The notes under the pieces were generated by a model. The model was not told the DNA's origin. It made no database searches and saw nothing but the letters and a program-made list of their open reading frames with translations. Positions 1-8,311 of a stretch of DNA of 43,274 nt are shown here, piece after piece. Origin of the DNA: Mesorhizobium qingshengii (GTDB lineage: Bacteria > Pseudomonadota > Alphaproteobacteria > Rhizobiales > Rhizobiaceae); NCBI RefSeq assembly GCF_027563465.1, contig NZ_JAPFQA010000029.1:1-43274 (forward strand), given 5' to 3'. Both the position numbers and the translations under genes were made by a program. The first letter of the stretch is position 1. Every line of letters starts with the position of its first letter.

Positions 1-1
1 G

Positions 2-304
2 GATATTTCCATGGAACAAGGTCGCGAGGCAGCGACAATCGCTGCACTCAACCTGTTGGCGCAGTTGAAGGCGGCTTGCACGGGCGACCTCGACCGGATC
101 TCATATTGCGTGCGGATTTCCTGCTTCGTCGCCTGCGCCACCGACTTCCACGAGCACCCGAAGATACTGGACCCGGTGTCTTCCATCCTTGTCGCCGCCT
201 TCGGCGAAGAAATCGGCGTCCATGCGCGGCTTGCCTACGGTTCGTCCGCGCTGCCCTTCAACTCGCCGATCGAGATCGACGGCATCTTCAGGATGTCGGT
301 ATAG
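2..304 (+). CDS. RidA/YjgF-family protein, 5' end cut by the window
   Basis: This is the C-terminal two thirds of a RidA-like protein (YjgF/YER057c/UK114 superfamily). These are small trimeric proteins, and the best-known members hydrolyse reactive enamine/imine intermediates. The frame is open back to the first base. An ATG at 11 exists, but the residues before it (D-I-S) continue the family pattern, so the true start lies outside the window. Visible family features are the helix around AALNLLAQLKA, then GDLDRI, and the final HARLAYGSSALP followed by an acidic strand (IEIDGIF). Full-length relatives of this subgroup are about 150 residues and 97 follow the internal ATG. The stop at 302-304 is 9 bases from the end of the convergent ABC permease gene. 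The function is inferred from fold only; the substrate is unknown. Confidence 0.8.
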   Translation, partial: DISMEQGREAATIAALNLLAQLKAACTGDLDRISYCVRISCFVACATDFHEHPKILDPVSSILVAAFGEEIGVHARLAYGSSALPFNSPIEIDGIFRMSV

Positions 305-313
305 CGTCGGACA

Positions 314-1117
314 TCACGTCTTCAGTGCCGCCGCGCCCTTGCGCAGGATGACGACCACCGCCACCGTCGCGACGACCAACAGCACGGTGGACACGACGGC
401 AATCGTCGGATCGATCTTGTCGCGCAGCGCGGTGAACATGACCTTCGGCAGCGTCGCATTGTTGCCGCCGGAGATGAACATGGCGACCACCACCTCATCG
501 AGCGAGGTCACGAAAGCAAGCAGACCGGAGGCGAGGATCGGCCCGCTCACCTGCGGCAGCACGACGCGAAACCACGCCTGGTGCCAGCGCGCGCCCAGGC
601 TGCGGGCGGCGCGCTCCTGGCTGAAATCGAACTGGCTGAACGCCGCGCTCATCACCACGAACACCACCGGTATCGCCAGCGCCACATGGCCGAGCACCAG
701 CCCGGTCATGGTGCCGACCATGCCGATGCGGGCCAGCACGAAGAACAGGCCGATGGCGATGAGGATCGAGGGTATCACCGCCGGCAGGACGATGAGCCCG
801 CTGACCAGCAGCCGCCAGCGCTGGCTGAGCTGCATGGCGCCATAGGCGGCGAAGATGCCGATGGGCACTGACACCAGCGTGGTCAACGTGCCGGCGGTCA
901 GCGAGGCTCGCGCGGCCTGCGTCCAGGTGATGGAATCGAGGAAATACTGGTACCAGCGCAGCGACAGCGACGGCGGCGGAAACGCCAGGAAATCCGACGA
1001 TGAGAACGACATCGGTATGACGATGAAGGATGGCGCGGCCAAAAAGATGACCAGGAGAATGGCGAGCAGCCACTTCAGTCGCTCGATGAGCGGTCTTTCC
1101 TCGAACCCATCAAGCAT
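314..1117 (-). CDS. ABC transporter inner-membrane permease, PotC type
   Basis: A 267-residue permease subunit of a binding-protein-dependent importer of the spermidine/putrescine (PotABCD-like) class. It shows an N-terminal membrane segment (about residues 15-37) followed by several more hydrophobic segments. The EAA-type cytoplasmic loop that contacts the ATPase is present in the form ERAARSLGARWHQAWFRVVLP. The AGGAG about 5 bases before the ATG at 1117 supports the start. It begins 1 base after the stop of the companion permease, so the two are translationally linked, and it is the last gene of a four-gene operon. The Pot-like class is secure. A polyamine substrate is not, because such systems also import opines, amino acids and other cations. 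Confidence 0.9.
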   Translation of the reverse strand: MLDGFEERPLIERLKWLLAILLVIFLAAPSFIVIPMSFSSSDFLAFPPPSLSLRWYQYFLDSITWTQAARASLTAGTLTTLVSVPIGIFAAYGAMQLSQRWRLLVSGLIVLPAVIPSILIAIGLFFVLARIGMVGTMTGLVLGHVALAIPVVFVVMSAAFSQFDFSQERAARSLGARWHQAWFRVVLPQVSGPILASGLLAFVTSLDEVVVAMFISGGNNATLPKVMFTALRDKIDPTIAVVSTVLLVVATVAVVVILRKGAAALKT

Positions 1118-1118
1118 G

Positions 1119-2030
1119 TCAGCTCCTCTGCCGGGAAAGCAGGACGCGCTGGACGCCGTAGCTCAGCGCGAACAGCAAGGCCGTGAACACCAGCAGCAGC
1201 ACGCCGAGCGCGCTGGCGGCGCCCCAGTTCGAATAGTTGGAAAGGCTGCGCGCGATGCGCATCGAGATGACGTTGACATTGCCGCCACCCAGGATGGCCG
1301 GCGTGACGTAGAAGCCCAGGCTCATCACGAAGACGAGGATCGCGCCGGCAGCGATGCCCGGGGCGGCGAGAGGCAGGAAGATCCGGCGATAGGTGTAGGA
1401 CCGGGACGCCCCCATGCTGGCGGCGGCGCGGATCAGCGCGCTATCGATGTTGCGCATGGCGCCCAGCACCGGGAGGATGAAGATCGGCAGCATGATGTGG
1501 GTCATGCCGAGCACCGTGGCGAAATGGTTGAAGGCAAGCTCCAGCGGCGCCTTGGTGATGCCGAGCCCCATCAGCACCGAATTGACGATGCCGGTGCGCT
1601 GCAGCAGCACCAGCCAAGCATAGGCCCGTACCAGCAGCGAGGTCCAGAACGGCAGCAGCACCGCCGCCAGGAAGATCACCGAGCGCCTGGGCGGGAGGCC
1701 ATTGATGAAACTGGCGAAGGGCACGCCGATCAGCACGCAGGCGGCGACCGTTGCCAGCCCGACCTGGAAGGTCGTGATGAAGATGCGCGCGTAGCTCGCC
1801 CCGTCCAGGATGCGCTGGTAGTTCTCGAGACTCGCTTTGCCGTCCGAGCCGAAGGCCGACAGGAAGAACAGCCAGGCGCAGGGCACGAGCACGCACAGGG
1901 CGACCACCGCCAGGCAGGGCAGTGTGAAGGCAAAGGACACGAGGCGCTCCAGCCTGGCATCCCAGGCCAGGCGACCGCCATTGTCTGCCTGTGCCACTGA
2001 TAAGGATGCGGGCGGGTTCAGGGCGACCAT
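1119..2030 (-). CDS. ABC transporter inner-membrane permease, PotB type
   Basis: A 303-residue permease pairing with the downstream PotC-type subunit. After a cytoplasmic N-terminus of about 30 residues come a first membrane helix (FTLPCLAVVALCVLVPCAWL) and a periplasmic loop. Further helices follow, and the EAA loop is seen as RAAASMGASRSYTYRRIFLP. The ATG at 2030 is preceded by AGGTAGAG, a usable ribosome site. The stop is 1 base before the next start, and the gap to the upstream ATPase gene is 8 bases, so this is one transcript. Length and motif order are normal for PotB-like proteins. The substrate cannot be deduced from the permease. Confidence 0.9.
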   Translation of the reverse strand: MVALNPPASLSVAQADNGGRLAWDARLERLVSFAFTLPCLAVVALCVLVPCAWLFFLSAFGSDGKASLENYQRILDGASYARIFITTFQVGLATVAACVLIGVPFASFINGLPPRRSVIFLAAVLLPFWTSLLVRAYAWLVLLQRTGIVNSVLMGLGITKAPLELAFNHFATVLGMTHIMLPIFILPVLGAMRNIDSALIRAAASMGASRSYTYRRIFLPLAAPGIAAGAILVFVMSLGFYVTPAILGGGNVNVISMRIARSLSNYSNWGAASALGVLLLVFTALLFALSYGVQRVLLSRQRS

Positions 2031-2038
2031 GTCTCTAC

Positions 2039-3085
2039 CTACAGGAAATGCACGCGGTCGCGCTGGACGTGCAGGTCTATCGTCTGTCCGACCTCGAGCG
2101 CGCCGACCTCGGCGCTGAAATGCTTCTGCGCGCGCGCCGTGATGGCCTGGCCGTCGGCGAGATCGACCTGCAGCAGCCAGCTATCGCCCTGGAAGACGAC
2201 GCCGCGCAGCAGGCCGCCGACGGCGAGCCAGCCATTCTCGTCGCCGCTCCTGGCAAGGCAGAAATCCTCGCTTCGCACCATCAGCGCGTATGCCGATGGC
2301 GCGACCGCGCCGAGGTCGCCCGACACCACGGCGCGCGCCTCGGCCAGCGGCAATATGGTGGCCTCTCCGATGAAACGCGCGACGAATTCATTGACTGGCC
2401 GCCGGTAGATTGTCTCGGGATTGTCGAGCTGGACGATCTTGCCCTTGTCCATGACGGCGACGCGGTCGGCGATGGTCAGCGCCTCGCGCTGGTCGTGCGT
2501 GACGTAGAGCGTGGTGATCTGCAGCTTGTTGTGGAGTTCGCGGATCTCGATCTGCATCTCCTCGCGCAGGATTTTGTCGAGCGCCGAAAGCGGCTCGTCC
2601 ATCAGGAGCACCTTGGGCTCGAACACGATGGCGCGGGCGAGCGCCACGCGCTGGCGCTGGCCGCCCGAGAGTTCGCCGATGCGCCGCGACCCGTAGCCGC
2701 CGAGCTTGACGACGTCGAGCGCGGCCAGCGCCCGCCTGCGCGCTGCGTCCTGCGGCACGCCGCGAACCTGCAGCGGAAACGTCACATTGGCCATGACGTC
2801 CATATGCGGAAACAGGGCATAGCTCTGGAAGACGACGCCGAAACCGCGCTGATTGGCGGGAAGCCTGACGATGTCGCTGTCGCCGAAGAAGATCCGCCCG
2901 CGATCGGGGCGGATGAAACCTGCGACGGCCATCAAGAGCGTGCTCTTGCCCGAGCCCGAAGGGCCGAGAATAGCGACGAATTCGCCGGCCTCCACCGTCA
3001 GGCTGACATCGTCGAGGGCGCGGAAATCGCCATACATCTTGGACACGGCCTCGATGCGGACCGATTCGGCGGAACGACTGCTCAT
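2039..3085 (-). CDS. ABC transporter ATP-binding protein, PotA type
   Basis: The ATPase of the importer, 348 residues from the chosen ATG at 3085. It has Walker A GPSGSGKST, a Q-loop region (VVFQSYALFPHMDV), the signature LSGGQRQRVALARA, Walker B VLLMDEPLSALD and the switch histidine in YVTHDQREAL. A C-terminal TOBE-like regulatory domain follows, typical of the PotA/UgpC group. An in-frame upstream ATG at 3127 would add 14 residues of unconserved sequence. I prefer 3085 because the family core starts shortly after it, but neither start has a strong ribosome site. The gene lies between the binding-protein gene (54-base gap) and the permeases. Confidence 0.88.
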   Translation of the reverse strand: MSSRSAESVRIEAVSKMYGDFRALDDVSLTVEAGEFVAILGPSGSGKSTLLMAVAGFIRPDRGRIFFGDSDIVRLPANQRGFGVVFQSYALFPHMDVMANVTFPLQVRGVPQDAARRRALAALDVVKLGGYGSRRIGELSGGQRQRVALARAIVFEPKVLLMDEPLSALDKILREEMQIEIRELHNKLQITTLYVTHDQREALTIADRVAVMDKGKIVQLDNPETIYRRPVNEFVARFIGEATILPLAEARAVVSGDLGAVAPSAYALMVRSEDFCLARSGDENGWLAVGGLLRGVVFQGDSWLLQVDLADGQAITARAQKHFSAEVGALEVGQTIDLHVQRDRVHFL

Positions 3086-3139
3086 ATGACCTGTCTGGCT
3101 ATGGGTGGAGGCCGGGGAAAGAAGCATAGGGGACCGCGG

Positions 3140-4186
3140 CTATTCGGTCATCATGTCTTCGAACAACTGCTGGACGTGGTCGTTGTTCTTCGCCCACCAG
3201 TCGATGTCCTGGACGACCATGGCACCCGAATTGGCCGGGCTTGTCGGCAACACGGCCTCGGCTTCCTTGCTGATGATCCCGGTCTTGTAGGCGCCCTGGT
3301 TCAGAGGTCCGTAGGAGACGTATTTGGTGAGGCCGGCCTGCGACTGCGCCGACGACATCTCGTTGATCATCTTCATCGCCTCGGCCTTGTGGGTCGAGCC
3401 CTTCGTCACCGCGAAACAGTCATAGGTCAGGATGCCCTGGTTGTAGGTGTAGTTCACCGGGCCGCCGGCTTCCTTGGCGGTCTGGAAACGGCCGTTCCAT
3501 CCGGTCGTCATGTCCACCTCGCCGTCCTTCATCAACTGGCCGTGCTGCGCGCCCGACGACCACCATACGGAGATATTGGGTTTCAGCGTCGCGATCTTGG
3601 CGATGGCGCGCTTGATTCCATCCTCGGTGCCCAGCACCTTGTAGACATCCTTGGGCGCGACGCCGTCGGCCAGCAGCGCCATCTCGACCTGCGCCTCGGC
3701 ATCCGAACGCATCGAGCGCTTGCCCGGGAATTTCTCGACATTCCAGAAGTCGGCCCAGCTCGAAGGCGCTTCCTTGGCATAGGTCTTGGTGTTCCAGGCC
3801 ATCACCGCCGCGTAACCATAGATGCCGACGCAATAGGGCGCCGCCGTCCCCGGCAGGAAGCCGGAAGCATCGACCGCCTTGTAGTCGATCGGCTCCAGCA
3901 TGCCTTCGGTCCCGGCGATCGCCGCCTGATAGCCGCTCATGATGATGATGTCCGTCTTGACCGAGTTGGAGCCGACCTCGAGCCGGAGCACGTCGAGGGC
4001 GTTGTCGGCCGTCTCTTCCTTGACCTGGAAGCCGAGCTTCTTGGCCGCCGGACCCCAGAGCACGGCGCGGCCGCCTTCCTGAACGGCGCCGCCGGGTGTG
4101 TTGAGCGTAAGCGTCGTCTCCTCGGCGGACGCCGTCCCGGCAAGAGCCGCCGCAAGAATGCCTGCAGCCAGTATCGAACCACGCAT
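3140..4186 (-). CDS. periplasmic solute-binding protein, PotD-like (family 1)
   Basis: A 348-residue extracellular solute-binding protein that supplies the PotABC-type complex. The start at 4186 opens a classic signal peptide (MRGSILAAGILAAALAG, then TASA before EE), and GGGAGA sits about 6 bases upstream. A longer in-frame extension back to 4255 would put about 23 polar residues in front of the signal peptide and is rejected. The mature part matches spermidine/putrescine-type binding proteins, for example DFWNVEKFPGKR and the late DIDWWAKNNDHV. It is first in the operon and its upstream region contains palindromes. Related proteins bind polyamines, opines or quaternary amines, so the ligand is open. 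Confidence 0.88.
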   Translation of the reverse strand: MRGSILAAGILAAALAGTASAEETTLTLNTPGGAVQEGGRAVLWGPAAKKLGFQVKEETADNALDVLRLEVGSNSVKTDIIIMSGYQAAIAGTEGMLEPIDYKAVDASGFLPGTAAPYCVGIYGYAAVMAWNTKTYAKEAPSSWADFWNVEKFPGKRSMRSDAEAQVEMALLADGVAPKDVYKVLGTEDGIKRAIAKIATLKPNISVWWSSGAQHGQLMKDGEVDMTTGWNGRFQTAKEAGGPVNYTYNQGILTYDCFAVTKGSTHKAEAMKMINEMSSAQSQAGLTKYVSYGPLNQGAYKTGIISKEAEAVLPTSPANSGAMVVQDIDWWAKNNDHVQQLFEDMMTE

Positions 4187-4221
4187 TGATCGTCTCCCAT
4201 TCTTGTTGAGTCCGACAATGT

Positions 4222-4236
4222 TTGTTTTTAACACAA
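4222..4236. promoter_or_regulatory. dyad TTGT-N7-ACAA, candidate operator
   Basis: TTGTTTTTAACACAA is an inverted repeat with TTGT/ACAA arms and a 7-base AT-rich centre. It lies between the divergent ABC operon and the VOC/RraA/GMC operon. A second, similar dyad is at 4323-4339. The regulator is not encoded nearby in the window, so its identity is unknown. Confidence 0.35.
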
Positions 4237-4256
4237 CATTTATACCGGACAACACG

Positions 4257-4286
4257 ATGTAAGGCCACCGTACCGCTGATTGTCAA
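4257..4286 (-). promoter_or_regulatory. possible sigma-70-like promoter for the minus-strand ABC operon
   Basis: Read on the minus strand, TTGACA (4286-4281) is followed 18 bases later by TTACAT (4262-4257), which would give a leader of roughly 65 bases before the binding-protein ATG. The -35 box is perfect and the -10 box is weak. The dyad at 4222-4236 would fall just downstream of transcription start, a sensible place for repression. This is sequence pattern only. Confidence 0.35.
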
Positions 4287-4322
4287 GCGCTTTCGCCGCA
4301 TTTTTGTGCCTATCGCAATTTT

Positions 4323-4339
4323 TTGTTCTTATAAAACAA
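4323..4339. promoter_or_regulatory. dyad TTGTT-N7-AACAA, candidate operator
   Basis: TTGTTCTTATAAAACAA has 5-base inverted arms around a 7-base centre. It lies about 100 bases from the similar dyad at 4222-4236 and about 65 bases before the VOC-like gene start. Two like dyads, one toward each divergent operon, suggest a common repressor. Such AT-rich repeats can also occur by chance in promoter regions. Confidence 0.35.
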
Positions 4340-4402
4340 TTTCTGTTGATCAATTTTCCAGCTGTCGATATGGGTCCTCTCAACAAACAAGGATGGCGCC
4401 AG

Positions 4403-4798
4403 ATGAGTGACGGCGAGGCAAAACTGATCAATCTCGCATTCCGCGTCGGCAGCGTCGCCGAAGCGGAGGCGCTGGTCGAAAGCACCGGCGGCTGGTCGAA
4501 GCGGGCCATGCACGACATCGATGGCGAACAGTTCCTGGAAGCCCGCTTTGGTGGCATCAGCATCAATTTCTTCGAGACGGCGCTCTACGACGGCAAGGCC
4601 GAGCCCGCCAGGGCCGGCTTTCTGCACGCAAGCTTCGCCGTGCCCAGCCTTGCAGCCATTCTCGAAAATCCCGACTGGAGCGCCAGGCTTGTCTGGGGGC
4701 CCTCGACGATCCGGGGCGGCTTCGGCCATCGCCGCATCGCCTTTTTCGAACCCCTGCCCGGCTGCCGGATAGAACTGATGGAGGAAATCGATGATTGA
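4403..4798 (+). CDS. small VOC/glyoxalase-fold-like protein
   Basis: A 131-residue protein with a single vicinal-oxygen-chelate-like pattern: alternating beta strands (LINLAFRVGSV, GISINFFETALYDG, RIAFFEPLPGCRIELMEEI) and a terminal glutamate as in VOC enzymes. I could not assign the full set of metal ligands, so catalysis is uncertain. The ATG at 4403 has AAGGA about 9 bases upstream. Starts at 4370 or 4280 would add hydrophobic, low-GC-encoded residues that look like promoter DNA read as protein. It is first in the plus-strand operon and overlaps the RraA-like gene by 8 bases. It may isomerise or cleave an intermediate made by the neighbouring enzymes, but that is inference from position. 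Confidence 0.65.
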   Translation: MSDGEAKLINLAFRVGSVAEAEALVESTGGWSKRAMHDIDGEQFLEARFGGISINFFETALYDGKAEPARAGFLHASFAVPSLAAILENPDWSARLVWGPSTIRGGFGHRRIAFFEPLPGCRIELMEEIDD

Positions 4799-5435
4799 GG
4801 CCTCACAACTCCAGTTCTTCGCCCGCGCGGGCGCGGCCACCGTCTACGAGGCCTATGGACGGATCGGCGATCTCGACCCGGCCGTGCGCGCCATGCTGCC
4901 GGGCCTCGCCGTCGCCGGTCCGGCCTTTTGCGTCCAGTGCGAGCGCGGCGACAACCTGGCGCTACACCGCGCGGTGGCAGAGGCGGCGGCCGGCGACGTG
5001 ATCGTGCTGTCCGGCGACGGCGAGGCCTGCGGCTATCTGGGCGATATCCTTGCCGAGGCGGCGGTGTGCCGGGGCATTGCCGGTGTGGTGGTGGACGGCT
5101 TTGTGCGCGACGTGGCGGAACTGACCAAGATGCGCTTTCCGGTCTGGGCCAAAGGCCTGGCGATCCGTGGGGCGACCAAGGTGCATCCCGGACTGATCGG
5201 CGCGCCGGTCCTCTGTGGCGGGGTCCGCATCGCGCCCGGCGACCTCATCGTCGCCGACGACGACGGCGTCTGCAAGGTGGCGCACGCCGACATCGCCCGC
5301 GTCTTCGAAAGCACCGGAAAGCGCCTTGCACAGGAAATCGCGATGCGCGACCGGCTGCGCCAGGGCGCGCTGACGCTGGACCTTCTCGATCTTCGCAAAT
5401 ATCTGTTTGCCGCCGGCGAGGAGCAGCCGCGATGA
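4791..5435 (+). CDS. RraA / 4-hydroxy-4-methyl-2-oxoglutarate aldolase family protein
   Basis: A 214-residue protein of the RraA/HMG-aldolase fold (formerly misnamed dimethylmenaquinone methyltransferase). The family signature is visible: GYLGDILAEAA (residues 81-91) followed by GVVVDGFVRDVAEL, with R106-D107 and E110 matching the active-site R-D-x-x-E. In catabolic operons such proteins are divalent-metal pyruvate aldolases or oxaloacetate decarboxylases. In E. coli the homologue instead inhibits RNase E. Position between a VOC-like protein and an oxidoreductase favours the aldolase role. Its ATG overlaps the upstream stop by 8 bases, so translation is coupled. Confidence 0.85.
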   Translation: MIEASQLQFFARAGAATVYEAYGRIGDLDPAVRAMLPGLAVAGPAFCVQCERGDNLALHRAVAEAAAGDVIVLSGDGEACGYLGDILAEAAVCRGIAGVVVDGFVRDVAELTKMRFPVWAKGLAIRGATKVHPGLIGAPVLCGGVRIAPGDLIVADDDGVCKVAHADIARVFESTGKRLAQEIAMRDRLRQGALTLDLLDLRKYLFAAGEEQPR

Positions 5436-5499
5436 TCAATTGCCGCGACTGTCGCCGGCCGTCCGCATGCCAGTCCCGTTCGTGTCCGAGGTCCTAGCG

Positions 5500-7137
5500 A
5501 TGCCCGATGCCCAGAATGCCCTGCCGCTTGACGGCGGCCCCTATGACTTCATCGTCATTGGCGCGGGTTCGGCCGGTGCGGTGCTGGCCGCGCGGCTCAG
5601 CGAAAGCGGGCGCAAGAAAGTGCTGCTGCTTGAAGCCGGCCCCAGGGACCTGAACCCCTGGATCCACCTGCCGATGGGCTATTCCAGACTGTTCACCGAC
5701 AGCCGCTACAACTGGATGTATGAGAGCGAGCCGGAGAGCGCCCTTCAGGAGCGCGTGCTCTACCAGCCGCGCGGCAAGGTGCTGGGCGGATCGAGCTCCA
5801 TCAACGGCATGATGTATGTGCGCGGCAATGCCAAGGATTTCGACGACTGGGCAAAGGCCGGCTGCGGCGGCTGGTCCTATGACGAGGTCCTGCCCTATTT
5901 CCGCAAGGCCGAAGACCAGTCGCGCGGCGCCGACCGTTGGCACGGTGTCGGCGGCCCGCTGAAAGTGTCCGACCAGTCTTTCGAGCGTGAACTGCCGAAC
6001 GCGCTCTGCGCTGCGGCACGAGAAGCCGGGCTGGAGCGCAACGAAGATTTCAACGGCGCCGCGCAAGACGGCTTCGGCTACTACCAGATGAACACGCACA
6101 AGGGCCGGCGCTGGAGCACGGCGCGCGGCTATCTGGCCCCGGCCCGCAAGCGCGCCAACCTCAGGATCGTCACCGGTGCCAGGGTCGAGCGGATCGTCGT
6201 CGAGAACCACGTCGCCAAAGGCGTATTGTTCAGCCAAGGCGGGCAAAGGCGGATCGCGGCCGCTGGCGAAATCATCCTGTCGGCCGGCACCATCGCCTCG
6301 CCGCAACTGCTTATGATGTCCGGGATCGGCGCCGCCGCGCCCATGCAGGGCCTCGGCATCGGCTGCGTCCTTGACCTGCCGGAAGTCGGCTGCAACCTGC
6401 AGGACCATACCTGCATCCAGCTGATGTTCCGCTGCACCAGGCCGATCACCGTCAACGACATCGCCAACAGCCTGGTCAGGCGCATTGGCGTCGGCATGCA
6501 ATATGCTCTCACCCGCAAGGGCTACCTCGCCGAGACGGGCATTTATGTCGGCGGCTTCGCCCGCAGCGACGACACGCAAGACCGGCCGGACATCCAGATG
6601 GCGATGGCGGCCTGGAGCGTCGGCGAGCGCACGCCCAAGGGTGCGAAGCCGCATCCGTTTTCCGGCTTTAGCTTCAGCCCCGAACATGTCAATCCCGATG
6701 CGCGCGGCGCAGTCACGCTGCGCTCGGCCGATGCCACGGCTGCGCCGAGCATCAACTTCAACTTCTTCCAGAGCGACTACGACATCCGCGCCATGACCTT
6801 CGGCATAAGGCTGGTGCGCAGGATTTCCGAGCAGCCAGCCATGAAGCCCTACGTCGCCTCGGAAGTGCAGCCGGGCAAGGACGTACAGACCGATGACGAG
6901 ATCCTGCACTTCATCCGCCAGAAGGCGGGTTCCGACATCCACGCCGTCGGCACCTGCCGGATGGGCGCCGATGCCGGCGCGGTCGTCGATCCGCGCCTGC
7001 GCGTCAACGGCATCGCCGGCCTGCGCGTGGTCGATGCCTCGATCATGCCGCGCATCGTGCGCGGCAACACCCACGCCGCCGTGGTCATGATCGCGGAAAA
7101 GGCGGCGGACATGATCCTGGCCGATGCGCAATCCTGA
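5500..7137 (+). CDS. GMC-family FAD oxidoreductase (choline-dehydrogenase-like)
   Basis: A 545-residue glucose-methanol-choline family enzyme that oxidises an alcohol to an aldehyde or ketone with FAD. It shows the N-terminal ADP-binding motif (IVIGAGSAGAVLAARLSE), GMC signature 1 around GKVLGGSSSINGMMYVRG, and signature 2 around GTIASPQLLMMSGIG. Near the C-terminus are H481 in HAVGTCRMG and H525 in GNTHAAVV. The second position is histidine, as in glucose oxidase, rather than the asparagine of choline dehydrogenases, so choline is an unlikely substrate. The start at 5500 has GAGG about 9 bases upstream. Upstream in-frame starts (5467, 5407) add unconserved residues. The 3' end overlaps the serine-hydrolase start by 14 bases. 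Confidence 0.88.
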   Translation: MPDAQNALPLDGGPYDFIVIGAGSAGAVLAARLSESGRKKVLLLEAGPRDLNPWIHLPMGYSRLFTDSRYNWMYESEPESALQERVLYQPRGKVLGGSSSINGMMYVRGNAKDFDDWAKAGCGGWSYDEVLPYFRKAEDQSRGADRWHGVGGPLKVSDQSFERELPNALCAAAREAGLERNEDFNGAAQDGFGYYQMNTHKGRRWSTARGYLAPARKRANLRIVTGARVERIVVENHVAKGVLFSQGGQRRIAAAGEIILSAGTIASPQLLMMSGIGAAAPMQGLGIGCVLDLPEVGCNLQDHTCIQLMFRCTRPITVNDIANSLVRRIGVGMQYALTRKGYLAETGIYVGGFARSDDTQDRPDIQMAMAAWSVGERTPKGAKPHPFSGFSFSPEHVNPDARGAVTLRSADATAAPSINFNFFQSDYDIRAMTFGIRLVRRISEQPAMKPYVASEVQPGKDVQTDDEILHFIRQKAGSDIHAVGTCRMGADAGAVVDPRLRVNGIAGLRVVDASIMPRIVRGNTHAAVVMIAEKAADMILADAQS

Positions 7138-8311
7138 ACCCGGGCGCCCGCCCCGGCCCAATGACCTGACGCTGGCCAACTGGGACCGCGCGCCGCATAA
7201 TCGCTGGGCTTACCAGCACATCAGCGATTTCCTGCCCACCGTCCCGATCGCCAGCGGAGAACCGATGGCCCTCATCGCGGCGGACACCGGCCTCGACCTC
7301 GCCGCCCTCACCTTCACCGATCATCGCGGCGACAGGGTGAACGCGGCCGCGGCACTCGACGGCTCCTGGACCGACGGCTTCCTCATCCTGCATCGCGGCC
7401 GGGTCGTGTTTGAGAATTATCGCAACGGCATGCGGTCCGGCAGCGTGCACCTGACGCAGTCGGTATCGAAATCGGTCGTGGCGGCGCTTACCGGAATCCT
7501 CCATCAACAGGGCTGTTTCCCCCTAGACAGGACCGTCGCGGCCTATGTGCCCGAACTGGCGGCCTGCGCCTATGGCGATGTCACCGTCAGCCAGTTGCTC
7601 GACATGACCAGCGGCGTGCATTTCCCGGAGGGCATGGCCGACCCCGTTTCCGGCATCGGCCTGATGGATATCGCGGTCGGCTGGAAGGCCGCGCCGCCCG
7701 GCAATGCAAGCCCGCGAACCGTGCGCGAACTGGTCGCCTCACTGCGCCGCCTGTCGCGCCCGCATGGCCAGGAGTTCGAATACCGGTCGATGGAAACCGA
7801 GGTGCTCGGCCTCTGCATCGAGGCTGCCATCGGGCGAAGGCTCGCGGATCTCGTGTCCGAACTGATCTGGCGACCGATGGGCGCCGAGGACGACGCGAAT
7901 TTCGCGGTCGATCCGGAGGGATACGCCATCGCCGATGGCGGCCTGTCGGCAAGCCTGCGCGATCTCGGCCGCTTTGGCCTGATCTACGCGCGGGACGGCT
8001 GCGCCAACGGCAGGCAGATCGTACCGGAGCAATGGGTGGCGCGCACGCGCGTCGGCGACCCCGCCCTGTTCCCCGATCGGTACCGCGCCGACCGCCCCAA
8101 CGGCGCTTACCGCAACCAGTTCTGGATCGCCGATGTCGGCGCCCCGGTCATCCTGGCGCTCGGGGTCTACGGGCAGATGATCTACATCGACCACCAACGG
8201 GATTTCGTCGGCGTGAAGCTGTCGACGTGGCCGCGGGCGATCAACCCGGCGATGCGCATCGACGTGCAGAACCTGATGGGCACGGTCGCCGAGGTTCTTG
8301 GTGCGGACTAG
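7124..8311 (+). CDS. serine hydrolase, class-C beta-lactamase/NylB-like
   Basis: A 395-residue serine hydrolase of the beta-lactamase/penicillin-binding fold, closest in pattern to 6-aminohexanoate-dimer hydrolase (NylB). The SxxK nucleophile motif is S113-V-S-K116 and a tyrosine base candidate is Y220 (EFEYRSMETEVLG), positions close to Ser112, Lys115 and Tyr215 of NylB. The late segment GVYGQMIYIDHQ is the usual glycine-rich strand. No signal peptide is seen, so it is probably cytoplasmic, unlike true beta-lactamases. The gene overlaps the GMC gene by 14 bases. It may cleave an amide or ester bond in the compound imported by the divergent transporter. The substrate is unknown. Confidence 0.8.
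   Translation: MRNPEPGRPPRPNDLTLANWDRAPHNRWAYQHISDFLPTVPIASGEPMALIAADTGLDLAALTFTDHRGDRVNAAAALDGSWTDGFLILHRGRVVFENYRNGMRSGSVHLTQSVSKSVVAALTGILHQQGCFPLDRTVAAYVPELAACAYGDVTVSQLLDMTSGVHFPEGMADPVSGIGLMDIAVGWKAAPPGNASPRTVRELVASLRRLSRPHGQEFEYRSMETEVLGLCIEAAIGRRLADLVSELIWRPMGAEDDANFAVDPEGYAIADGGLSASLRDLGRFGLIYARDGCANGRQIVPEQWVARTRVGDPALFPDRYRADRPNGAYRNQFWIADVGAPVILALGVYGQMIYIDHQRDFVGVKLSTWPRAINPAMRIDVQNLMGTVAEVLGAD

Noticed and set aside
1991..4189. Long plus-strand open frame (about 730 codons) opposite the ABC ATPase and binding-protein genes
   Set aside because: It is the mirror of two genes with clear motifs; its product is Arg/His/Asp-rich with no recognisable domain.
4257..4402. Upstream start at 4280 for the VOC-like protein
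   Set aside because: It would translate the AT-rich promoter and dyad region; ATG 4403 has a ribosome site and begins at the domain.
5494..7179. Long minus-strand open frame opposite the GMC oxidoreductase
   Set aside because: High-GC third-position shadow; no domain, while the plus strand shows all GMC motifs.
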